Source: Dyadobacter sp. 3J3 (lineage in GTDB: Bacteria > Bacteroidota > Bacteroidia > Cytophagales > Spirosomataceae). Taken from it: a stretch of DNA of 64,000 nt. The notes below the pieces were generated by a model. The model had not been told where the DNA came from. It saw only the letters and a list, made by a program, of their open reading frames with translations, and searched no databases. A program made the translations under genes and the position numbers. Where the stretch lies: contig NZ_VTOL01000007.1 of the NCBI RefSeq assembly GCF_009801115.1, positions 1 to 64,000 on the forward strand, written 5' to 3'. Positions 25,655 through 33,345 of this stretch are shown here, piece after piece (the stretch's first letter is position 1; every line of letters starts with the position of its first letter).

Positions 25655-28600
25655 TTAGAACTTAATGTTAATACCCACAGTGTACGTCTTCATGATCGGA
25701 TAAAACTGTCCGCCGGTATCCCTTTGTTCAGGATCAAATCCGGGAAAGAACTTGGTCCAGGTAACCAGATTTTGTCCGCTCAAATAAATGCGGGCTGATT
25801 TTATCTTTACTTTTTCTGTCAGCAATTTGGGCAGTGTGTAGCCCAGCACAACGTTTTTAATGCGCAGGTAAGAAGCAGATTTTACCCAGTACGAAGAGGT
25901 CACATAATTATTGGGGATACTGTTCGCCGTCAGACGGGGATACGCAGCACCTTTATTTTCAGGTGTCCAGAAATCTTCCTGGTATTTAAACATTGATCCC
26001 TGAAAATCAGAGGAGTAAAATGGCTGCGAGCCTGTACCTGACAAATAATTATCTTTTTTGCCTACACCCTGAAAAAAACCGGTAAGATCGAAACCTTTAT
26101 ACTGCGCCGCCAGATTGAAACTGTATTCATAACGGGGAAAGTAGTTACCCAGGATCGTCCGATCGTAGCTGTCGATTTTATTATCCGGAACGCCGTCGGG
26201 GCCGCTGATATCTTTGTAACGAATATCACCGGCAGCAGTATTCCCATATTGAAAAGGAGCATTTTTGACTTCCTCGTCGGACTGAAATAACCCCATCGCC
26301 TGGTAGCCATAATACGAATCCAGCGCATATCCCTCCTGCTGAATGGTTGAGCCATTGATGATTGGCTTGCCTCCGTTTTGAAGAACTTTGTTTTTAACAT
26401 CCGAAATATTGAACTGCACCTGGTAATTAAAATCCCTTACCTTGTCTTTCCAGCCGATGGCAAGCTCCCACCCTTTATTGCGCATTGAACCAACATTGAC
26501 AAACGGAGATGCCAGACCAACGTAACCCGGAATGGGTACAAGCTGAAGCATGTCGGTAATATCGCGTTGGAAATAATCGGCAGTCACCGTCAGGCGATTT
26601 CTCAGCAAGCCAAAGTCAGCTCCGATATCCAGAATTTTAGATGATTCCCACTTGATGTTCGGGTTAGCAGCGGAAGTCAGGGCATACCCGGCATTGACGA
26701 CATTGTTGAAATAGTAGTTGTAGGCCGAACCCGAATAAAATGTGGAATAACTTGGATAATAATCCTGCACATCGTTTCGAATCAGATTTTGGTTTCCCAG
26801 CGTTCCGTAAGAGGCACGCAGTTTCGCGTCATTGACGATATGACTGAAAGAAGACCAGAAATTCTCTTGAGACATACGCCATCCCCCGGAAACAGAAGGA
26901 AATAATTTCCACCAGTTTTCTTGTCTGAAACGGGACGAAGCATCCATTCTCCCATTTACTTCCAGCAAGTACTTTTCATTGTAGTTATAATTCAAACGGC
27001 CGTATGCCGAAACCATTGAATATTTGCTTGCACCGCCGCTGATGGTTTGGCCCAGCGGATCGCCGCTGTCCAAATAGGGTCGGTCGGGAGATAACAAGTT
27101 CTGACGAAAAGTATTCACATTTGAAGTACTGAAATCTTCCGTACTGAATCCTCCGAGGATTGTAAAATTATGTTTTCCAAGTGCTTTGTTATACGTAGCC
27201 TGTGTACGGAAAAGGTTTTGCGTATTCTCTGAATTGTTGTCGGATAAAGAGTTCAATGCGGGCCAGGAACGAGCGAGTACCAAGGTTTTGGTACTCGGAT
27301 CTGCATTGTAAATTTTATACTGATCCGTAAAAGTACGGCCATGAGTAGTATAGTAATTCGAGCTGAATGTGGCCAGGATTTCAAGACCATCGACTGGTTT
27401 GTAGGTAAGTGTACCTTTGATGATCCGCGAATTGGTAATGCTTCTGGCAAAACCGCCATCCTCCGCCTGCGCTGCCGGATTTGCATTGGACCAGCCTTCC
27501 CCCCATTCTCCGCTATCATACTGCCCCGGTGTGGTCGCTGGAAAACCCAGCATCTGACGAATAATAGCCTGCGGCGAAGATTGTCCCGGCCAAAGTCGGT
27601 TGGTCCTGTTTAAAACCAGATCCATTGACGCTGAAAGTTTTTTGGAAATGGCAATATCCGTATTGAAACGAAAATCTGCCCGCTTGAAATTTGTATTCGC
27701 CGTCAAACCGTTCTGATCCAAAAAACTTCCCGAACCGAAAACTTTGATCCGGTCTGTGCCACCGGAAATGTTCAGGTTATGGTTTTGCATCATGCCGTTT
27801 CCTGTGAGCACCAGTTTTTTCCAATCCGTATTGAAGAGCGAAAAATTGTCCGGCCCGTTTTTTTCATACGCTGCAATCTGACTTGTGAAAGCAGCCGGCA
27901 AACCACTGTTGGTCTGGGCAATATCCCAATATTTCATGTGCTCCAAAGCGTTCACTTTTTGAGGTAAATCGGTCGGGCTCTGATTGGAAACATAGGCATT
28001 ATAACTGACATTAATGCCGGTCGCTCCCCGCTTACTTGTGATGAGGATCACCCCATTTGCAGCGCGCGAGCCATAAATAGCAGCCGCAGCCGCATCTTTC
28101 AGTACCGAAATACTTTCAATATTATTCGGGTCGATCGCATCCAGATTCATTTCGACATTATCTATCAAAACAAGCGGATTTTGACCTGCGTTAATGGAAC
28201 CGATCCCCCGTATACGTATCGTCCCCGCATCCCCACCCGGAACACCCGATTGCTGGGTAATAGTAACGCCTGGCGCGGCGCCCTGCAAAGCCAGGGAGGT
28301 AGAAGCGACCTGCCTGTTCGTTAGTTTTTCTCCGTCAATAACCGAAACTGCGCCTGTTAAATTTACTTTTTTCTGAATTCCATAACCTACAACCACCAGT
28401 TCATTCAGCGTTTTGCTATCGGAAACAAGCGATATATTAACTTCACCCGGACCGTCGAAAGCAACTTCCCGGCTTACCATACCCATAAAGGAGAAAACAA
28501 CAGTGCCAGAATTCTGGACTAATGGCAGTTTATAATTTCCGTCGGCATCCGTTGTGGTTCCATTGGAAGTTCCTTTGATCAAAACGGTTACGCCGGGTAA

Positions 28601-28735
28601 TGTCCCTCCGGTACTTTCTGTTACTTTCCCTCGTAGTTCCGGACTTTGGGCTGCGGCATAATACTGCTGACAAATTGTAAAGAGCACTGCAAGCCACCAG
28701 CGCATGTGCCGTTTTTTCATTGTAAAATTCTGCAT
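25655..28735 (-). CDS. SusC/RagA-family TonB-dependent outer membrane transporter
   Basis: 1026 residues (1021 if the ATG at 28720, MKKRHMRWWLAVLF, is the true start). Signal peptide to about residue 30, then a carboxypeptidase-regulatory-like domain (LRGKVTESTGGTLPGVTVLI), the SusC TonB-box region NELVVVGYGIQKK, a plug domain (LVLIDNVEMNLDAIDPNNIE then SISVLKDAAAAAIYGSRAAN) and a 22-strand barrel ending in VGINIKF. It imports oligosaccharides with SusD. There is no STN signalling domain, in contrast to the two FecR-linked SusC proteins of this window, so it should not signal to an anti-sigma factor; the ROK regulator probably controls it. Confidence 0.95.
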   Translation of the reverse strand: MQNFTMKKRHMRWWLAVLFTICQQYYAAAQSPELRGKVTESTGGTLPGVTVLIKGTSNGTTTDADGNYKLPLVQNSGTVVFSFMGMVSREVAFDGPGEVNISLVSDSKTLNELVVVGYGIQKKVNLTGAVSVIDGEKLTNRQVASTSLALQGAAPGVTITQQSGVPGGDAGTIRIRGIGSINAGQNPLVLIDNVEMNLDAIDPNNIESISVLKDAAAAAIYGSRAANGVILITSKRGATGINVSYNAYVSNQSPTDLPQKVNALEHMKYWDIAQTNSGLPAAFTSQIAAYEKNGPDNFSLFNTDWKKLVLTGNGMMQNHNLNISGGTDRIKVFGSGSFLDQNGLTANTNFKRADFRFNTDIAISKKLSASMDLVLNRTNRLWPGQSSPQAIIRQMLGFPATTPGQYDSGEWGEGWSNANPAAQAEDGGFARSITNSRIIKGTLTYKPVDGLEILATFSSNYYTTHGRTFTDQYKIYNADPSTKTLVLARSWPALNSLSDNNSENTQNLFRTQATYNKALGKHNFTILGGFSTEDFSTSNVNTFRQNLLSPDRPYLDSGDPLGQTISGGASKYSMVSAYGRLNYNYNEKYLLEVNGRMDASSRFRQENWWKLFPSVSGGWRMSQENFWSSFSHIVNDAKLRASYGTLGNQNLIRNDVQDYYPSYSTFYSGSAYNYYFNNVVNAGYALTSAANPNIKWESSKILDIGADFGLLRNRLTVTADYFQRDITDMLQLVPIPGYVGLASPFVNVGSMRNKGWELAIGWKDKVRDFNYQVQFNISDVKNKVLQNGGKPIINGSTIQQEGYALDSYYGYQAMGLFQSDEEVKNAPFQYGNTAAGDIRYKDISGPDGVPDNKIDSYDRTILGNYFPRYEYSFNLAAQYKGFDLTGFFQGVGKKDNYLSGTGSQPFYSSDFQGSMFKYQEDFWTPENKGAAYPRLTANSIPNNYVTSSYWVKSASYLRIKNVVLGYTLPKLLTEKVKIKSARIYLSGQNLVTWTKFFPGFDPEQRDTGGQFYPIMKTYTVGINIKF

Positions 28736-28844
28736 TAGTCAGTCATTGGGTTTAGATAAGACATAGTTTTTCAAGCCGGTAAAAAACCGGTAAAGCACGC
28801 GTCATTAGGTATTAAAATTTTAAAGGGTTTAGGAATAACAGCGA

Positions 28845-30458
28845 TTACCGGGTCAATTGACAGCGGATATCAAAATCAATATCTGCCTCAAAAGTACGGT
28901 TCCATGGCAGGTCAAAGGTTAAATTTACAGGTCCGGTACATCTTACATTTTTCTGCGGGTTTTGATTTTTATTGAAATAATTTCCAATAAATAAATTCAT
29001 ATGATTTTGCAGGAGACCTAAACAATATTTTTCGACTTTCTGATTGTCCTGATGGTTCATCAGTGTCGCGCTTGGCATTTTTTTTCCGGCAGACAAGTAG
29101 GTATTCGCCTTGGCCCTAACCAGATTGTGGTAATAATAATCGTCCATCACCCGGTTGATCATGAACCAGTTTTGAGCAGTCCACACACGCACGGCAACTG
29201 TTTTGTTTTTCATAAATCTGGAATCTGCAAGTGCAAAAACGACTCCGTGCGGCAAAGCCGTCCCAATGGTATTTCCGGCGGTATTCCAGGAAGCGTAACC
29301 ATTGAGCTGCGAAAAAACGCGTCTTTTTTCCAATGCTTCTGTAAATACTGAATCTCCTCCCTGCACATTTCCAACCGGATCAATATCAGCGACGATTACC
29401 CGTTTGCCTGCCTTTACCTTTTGTTCAATTTCCCTGGCAAATGTTTCGGCAATACCCGCTTCGTGTCTGGACGGGTATACATAAAACAAAATGTCGGCCT
29501 GATTTTCGCTTTCCGTTTCCCGAGATCCTGTTGCTTTAATATGTTGACTTACCGTTTCAGAAAGAATCCGGTCTTCAAAGGGCATCACTGTGTTTTTTAA
29601 CTTTTCAGAAGAATAAACAGCCTTGATTTTCGGAGATATATTGTACTGTTTATTCAAAGCTCTTGCCAGCAGCAACATCGAAACTTCGTCCGCACCGGGT
29701 TGAATGGCAATTTTTTGGGTTAGCTTTAAGTCGTCCCGTAGTTTTATCAGATTTTCCCTGTCCACAACATGCACACCTTTTGGAGAAGCATCGTCCTGCG
29801 ACAGAATCAGGTAATCGATCAGTCCTGTTTTTACGAAATCTATCGCTTTCAAATTGATTTTGTAGTTACGTTCTCGTGCCCTTTTATAGTCGGCAAGCAT
29901 AGCCGCGGGAATATCCTGTTCCAGTTTTAAAACCTGGGATTTCGTTTTTTCATCTTTATCCGGTGAGACTTTCGCCCAGTTTGCAAGCTTTTCCCGGTAA
30001 GCCTCGTTTTTCCCGTCCGCACTCGGAGCCAAACGCATGATCACACTCTGCCCATAAATTTTGAGATCCGGAGCTTTTTGTCTTATCTGATTCATTACTT
30101 CAATTCTGGACATGGCCTCCGGCGATTCGATCATGAACTTTCGCGAAGCCACCAGTCCTCCGTAAGCAATCATATCCAGAACGATTATCGCAGCGTCGTA
30201 AGATTGCAGGTCCTGTTTCAAAATCCATTCATTGATCTTTTCAGACTGTCCCGGAAGCTGAAAATTCCCAAGCAATTCCAAAGGCGGTGAAATAACTTCC
30301 GCATCGCCAATCAGTCCCATTTTTTCCGTCATTTTTAAACAAGGCGGGCGCGCATCCAACGGAATAAATAAAATTTTTGAGCTTAACCTGGCTGTTTTCT
30401 GGGCAAAGGTTTGCACACCGATCAATAAAATAATGAGCAGAGAAATGTAGTTTTTCAT
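28845..30458 (-). CDS. Exported DUF4127 family protein
   Basis: 537 residues with a Sec signal peptide (MKNYISLLIILLIGVQTFA). The start of the mature protein carries the DUF4127 hallmark ILFIPLDARPPC (family: IPLDDRP). The body looks alpha/beta with LSQDDASPKGVHV and GADEVSMLLLARA as conserved blocks. DUF4127 has no established activity that I know; the DDxxP-type motifs suggest an enzyme on sugars or glycans, but that is inference. Its ATG overlaps the stop of the MFS transporter gene by 4 bases (ATGA), so the two are translationally coupled. It lies upstream of SusC in the AGE-MFS-DUF4127-SusCD cluster. Confidence 0.85.
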   Translation of the reverse strand: MKNYISLLIILLIGVQTFAQKTARLSSKILFIPLDARPPCLKMTEKMGLIGDAEVISPPLELLGNFQLPGQSEKINEWILKQDLQSYDAAIIVLDMIAYGGLVASRKFMIESPEAMSRIEVMNQIRQKAPDLKIYGQSVIMRLAPSADGKNEAYREKLANWAKVSPDKDEKTKSQVLKLEQDIPAAMLADYKRARERNYKINLKAIDFVKTGLIDYLILSQDDASPKGVHVVDRENLIKLRDDLKLTQKIAIQPGADEVSMLLLARALNKQYNISPKIKAVYSSEKLKNTVMPFEDRILSETVSQHIKATGSRETESENQADILFYVYPSRHEAGIAETFAREIEQKVKAGKRVIVADIDPVGNVQGGDSVFTEALEKRRVFSQLNGYASWNTAGNTIGTALPHGVVFALADSRFMKNKTVAVRVWTAQNWFMINRVMDDYYYHNLVRAKANTYLSAGKKMPSATLMNHQDNQKVEKYCLGLLQNHMNLFIGNYFNKNQNPQKNVRCTGPVNLTFDLPWNRTFEADIDFDIRCQLTR

Positions 30459-31705
30459 AAACTGCTAAATTTAGATTTATAACCATTCAGCCCGTAAAAC
30501 AGAATGTAGATGTAACAGACCATGGGCAATATGAAGGCAATTTTCCAGGTCGAATTGTCAATCAATAACCCCTGACAAAAAGAAATAATGGCTCCACCTG
30601 CAATAGCCGTTGATAAAAGTCCGGACGCCTGTGTGGTATATTTCCCTAAACCGCTGACAGAAAGCGAAAAAATGATGGCAAACATGATCGAATTACAGAA
30701 ACCCACTGCAATCATAGTCCATACTGCAAGATATCCTTCCGAATTTATAGATACGAATATGAGAATTATCGCCATCACAGCGCACACGCTCAGCACAACC
30801 GAGGCTCTTATTGACTTCAATAAAACAGATCCTATCAGTCGCCCGACGAGCATGCCTCCCCAGTAAAAAGCCACATAATTGTTGGCAGCACTTTCGGATA
30901 TTTTTAGAATGTCGGCGATGTAGTTGGTAAGAAAAGTCCCGACAGAAACCTCTGCACCGACGTAAACGAACAAACCTATTAGTCCGTAATTCAGATTACG
31001 AAATGAAAAAACACTTTTTTGGGAAGCTTCATTTTCCGGATTGATATCTTGTCCGGCTACTATTTCGGGCAATGACAATCGGCTTACGATCAGCGCAATA
31101 ATGATCAAAACGGCAGCAATGCCCAGATACGGATACCTGACGGCGTCGCTGGAAGCAGCCGAATCCCGGAGCGATCCGAGGATATAATAGGCACCAAAAA
31201 GTGGGGCCGTTGTGGTACCGATCGAACCAACGCCCTGAATAAGCGTGAGCCGGGAAGACGCGGTTTTTGCCGGGCCCAAAATAGTTATATAGGGATTGGC
31301 CGCAACCTGCAAAAGCACAATACCGACAGCAACAATAAATAAAGCAGCCAGAAATAATGAATACTGGTGCATGACAGAAGCCGGAAAAAACAACAATGCG
31401 CCAACGGCTGCCACTGAAAAACCCAGTACCATACCTTTTTTGTAGCCTACTTTTTCAACAACTTTCCCGGCAGGTATGGAAGCAATTCCGTAGGTCAGAA
31501 AAAAGTAAAACTGAACAAGAGAAGACTCGGAATAACTCAGCGTAAAACCCTTTTTGAAAAAAGGGACAAGCGTATCGTTCAGGCAGGTAATAAAACCCAT
31601 CATGAAATACAACACCGCCAGTATGATCAACGCAGGTGTGTAATTTTGCTTCTGCCCGCCGATTGGCTCGGCCATTGAAACAGTATTGATAGGAATTCCG
31701 GCCAT
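30455..31705 (-). CDS. MFS sugar transporter (FucP/GlcP-like)
   Basis: 416 residues from the ATG at 31705, one base after the TAA of the epimerase gene; a longer frame reaches 31813 but would overlap that gene by 107 bases. About 12 membrane segments. The N-terminal FMMGFITCLNDTLVPFFKKG and FYFFLTYGIASIPAGKVVEK are characteristic of the fucose/glucose-galactose H+ symporter branch of the MFS. It should carry the sugar released in the periplasm across the inner membrane. The tight coupling to the epimerase upstream and the 4-base overlap with DUF4127 downstream tie all three to one pathway. Confidence 0.92.
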   Translation of the reverse strand: MAGIPINTVSMAEPIGGQKQNYTPALIILAVLYFMMGFITCLNDTLVPFFKKGFTLSYSESSLVQFYFFLTYGIASIPAGKVVEKVGYKKGMVLGFSVAAVGALLFFPASVMHQYSLFLAALFIVAVGIVLLQVAANPYITILGPAKTASSRLTLIQGVGSIGTTTAPLFGAYYILGSLRDSAASSDAVRYPYLGIAAVLIIIALIVSRLSLPEIVAGQDINPENEASQKSVFSFRNLNYGLIGLFVYVGAEVSVGTFLTNYIADILKISESAANNYVAFYWGGMLVGRLIGSVLLKSIRASVVLSVCAVMAIILIFVSINSEGYLAVWTMIAVGFCNSIMFAIIFSLSVSGLGKYTTQASGLLSTAIAGGAIISFCQGLLIDNSTWKIAFILPMVCYIYILFYGLNGYKSKFSSL

Positions 31706-31706
31706 A

Positions 31707-32900
31707 TTATGAATATTGAATTTCTGACGATTTCTTTTCTGCAATTGCTTCCAGCGTTTGCCAGCATTGATATAATCCGCGCGGAACATGGAAACAGCCT
31801 TTCCACTTTCCACCTTTCAAAGGTAACAATACTTCTCCCTGCCGGTTCAGATAACCATACCATTCCGGATTCTGCTGATCAGCGAAATGCGACCAGGTAT
31901 ATTCATGCACTTTTTCAAACCAGCTCCAGCAACGTTCATCGCCCGTATGCAAATACCCTTTCAACAAACTGATCAGCGTTTCCACATGTACCCACCATAG
32001 TTTTTGGTCCCATTCCAGTTGCTGGGGCGGAGCACCTTTTACGTCCATGAAATAAAAGATCCCGCCATGTTTTTTGTCCCAGCCATAATCGAGAATGTTC
32101 AGGGTTATTTCCATTGCCTTCTGAGAAAGTTCCTTATCGCCAGACCGCTCGGCCAGATCCATCAAAAACCACATCGCCTCAATCCCATGACCGGGATTAA
32201 CCAGCCGACCTTCGAAAGAATCAGAGAAATCTCCATCAGGTGTAACATTTTCTAAAATGATACCTAAATCAGCGCGGTAGAACTGGTTCAAAATGGTATC
32301 AATTCCGTTTTGGATTGTCTTTTCAACTAAGTCCGGATCAAGTAAATGTTCAATTTCAAGAACCAGATTGCACAGGATCATGGGAAGCGCAAAACCTTTC
32401 AAAGGCCGGGTTCCGGGAAAACTCTTATCATATTTACCTTTCGCATCGTCTTTTTTATTTAGAATTTGATGAAAAGTATCCACGGCAATTTTTGCATGTT
32501 CCGCATGCTGTGTTGCCTTGTAAAGCTGACCAAAGGCCATAGAAGCAAAACAGTCTGAAAATATGTTATGTGGCTGGGTCAATGGAATCCCTTCCCGGTT
32601 TAAAGAAAAATACCAGTTCCCATTTTCATCCCGCCCATTTTTTTCAAGAAATGCCGCACCCTGCAATGCAAAATCCAGCCATTCCTGCTTTTTCTCAACT
32701 TTATTATATAACATAGCAAAACACCAAACCTGGCGACATTGCAGCCAGACAAATTTATCAGTGTCAAAAACCTTCCCCGCATTATCCAGACAGGTAAAAT
32801 ACCCGCCAAATTCCTGGTCGCCCGAATTGATCAACCAAAAGGGTATCACATTGTTTAATAAGGTATCCTTATATAAATTGGTATACTTTTCAAATTGCAT
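31707..32900 (-). CDS. AGE-family (N-acylglucosamine 2-epimerase) epimerase/isomerase
   Basis: 397 residues, the normal length of AGE proteins, which form an (alpha/alpha)6 barrel. Family motifs: LDNAGKVFDTDKFVWLQCR, the active-site block RLVNPGHGIEAMWFLMDLAE with its His, WDKKHGGIFYFMD, and KLWWVHVETLISLL. Members interconvert GlcNAc and ManNAc, mannose and glucose or fructose, or cellobiose and Glc-Man. No N-acetylneuraminate lyase or sialidase is nearby, so sialic acid is not specifically indicated. First gene of the minus-strand cluster, with a palindrome at 48-67 bases upstream. Confidence 0.92.
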   Translation of the reverse strand: MQFEKYTNLYKDTLLNNVIPFWLINSGDQEFGGYFTCLDNAGKVFDTDKFVWLQCRQVWCFAMLYNKVEKKQEWLDFALQGAAFLEKNGRDENGNWYFSLNREGIPLTQPHNIFSDCFASMAFGQLYKATQHAEHAKIAVDTFHQILNKKDDAKGKYDKSFPGTRPLKGFALPMILCNLVLEIEHLLDPDLVEKTIQNGIDTILNQFYRADLGIILENVTPDGDFSDSFEGRLVNPGHGIEAMWFLMDLAERSGDKELSQKAMEITLNILDYGWDKKHGGIFYFMDVKGAPPQQLEWDQKLWWVHVETLISLLKGYLHTGDERCWSWFEKVHEYTWSHFADQQNPEWYGYLNRQGEVLLPLKGGKWKGCFHVPRGLYQCWQTLEAIAEKKSSEIQYS

Positions 32901-32947
32901 GTATCCAGGTATTGTAGGTTAAAAAGAACAAGAATGAGCAAAGGATA

Positions 32948-32967
32948 ATGTTTAACAACTTAAACAT
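32948..32967. promoter_or_regulatory. Palindromic operator in the promoter of the AGE-SusCD cluster
   Basis: Arms ATGTTTAA / TTAAACAT around CAAC (8+4+8, perfect). On the minus strand it lies just upstream of a -7-like TATCCTTTG (32947-32939), with TTTG at 32975-32972. It could be a repressor site; it does not resemble the 21-bp sites of the ROK gene. Confidence 0.5.
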
Positions 32968-33345
32968 CTGACAAAAATCATTACTTAATTATTTATTTTA
33001 TTTTGTTAGGCTCAAATTAACAATATAAATATTAAGATACCAAAACGAAGACATGGAAAATATTTTACTTTTACCATAATTCTCGCCGTTATTTAAGTTT
33101 TCATTTAAAATAGAGCGTTTTTAGTAAATTTCCAATCCTGTTTGCATAAAAAAGTATTTTCACTATCCTTTCAAATATCGTAATACCGAGCAATTTTGAA
33201 TAAATTTAGATTAGTTACGGCTTAAAGGATCCCTTTATTCAGGATCTTACTAAATTATTTATTAAATTTGATTTAAATAAAGAAGATATAATATTAAGTT
33301 TACACTTTCCCGAACTTATCTTAAACCTTTAAAAAATAGAAGACA
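32968..33345. other. Divergent AT-rich promoter region
   Basis: Gene-free and very AT-rich. It should hold the promoters of the AGE cluster (minus) and the sugar dehydrogenase gene (plus). Apart from the palindrome at 32948-32967 no strong motif was seen. Confidence 0.5.

Noticed and set aside
30241..30486. Frames overlapping the DUF4127/MFS junction
   Set aside because: Shadow frames of the two coupled genes; codon pattern supports the main frames.
31627..31863. Extended N-terminus of the MFS transporter up to 31813
   Set aside because: It would overlap the epimerase gene by 107 bases; the ATG at 31705, one base after the epimerase stop, fits the family start.
31707..32900. Sialic-acid catabolic operon (nan)
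   Set aside because: An AGE protein and MFS are present, but no neuraminate lyase, sialidase or kinase is in the window, so the specific assignment is not supported.
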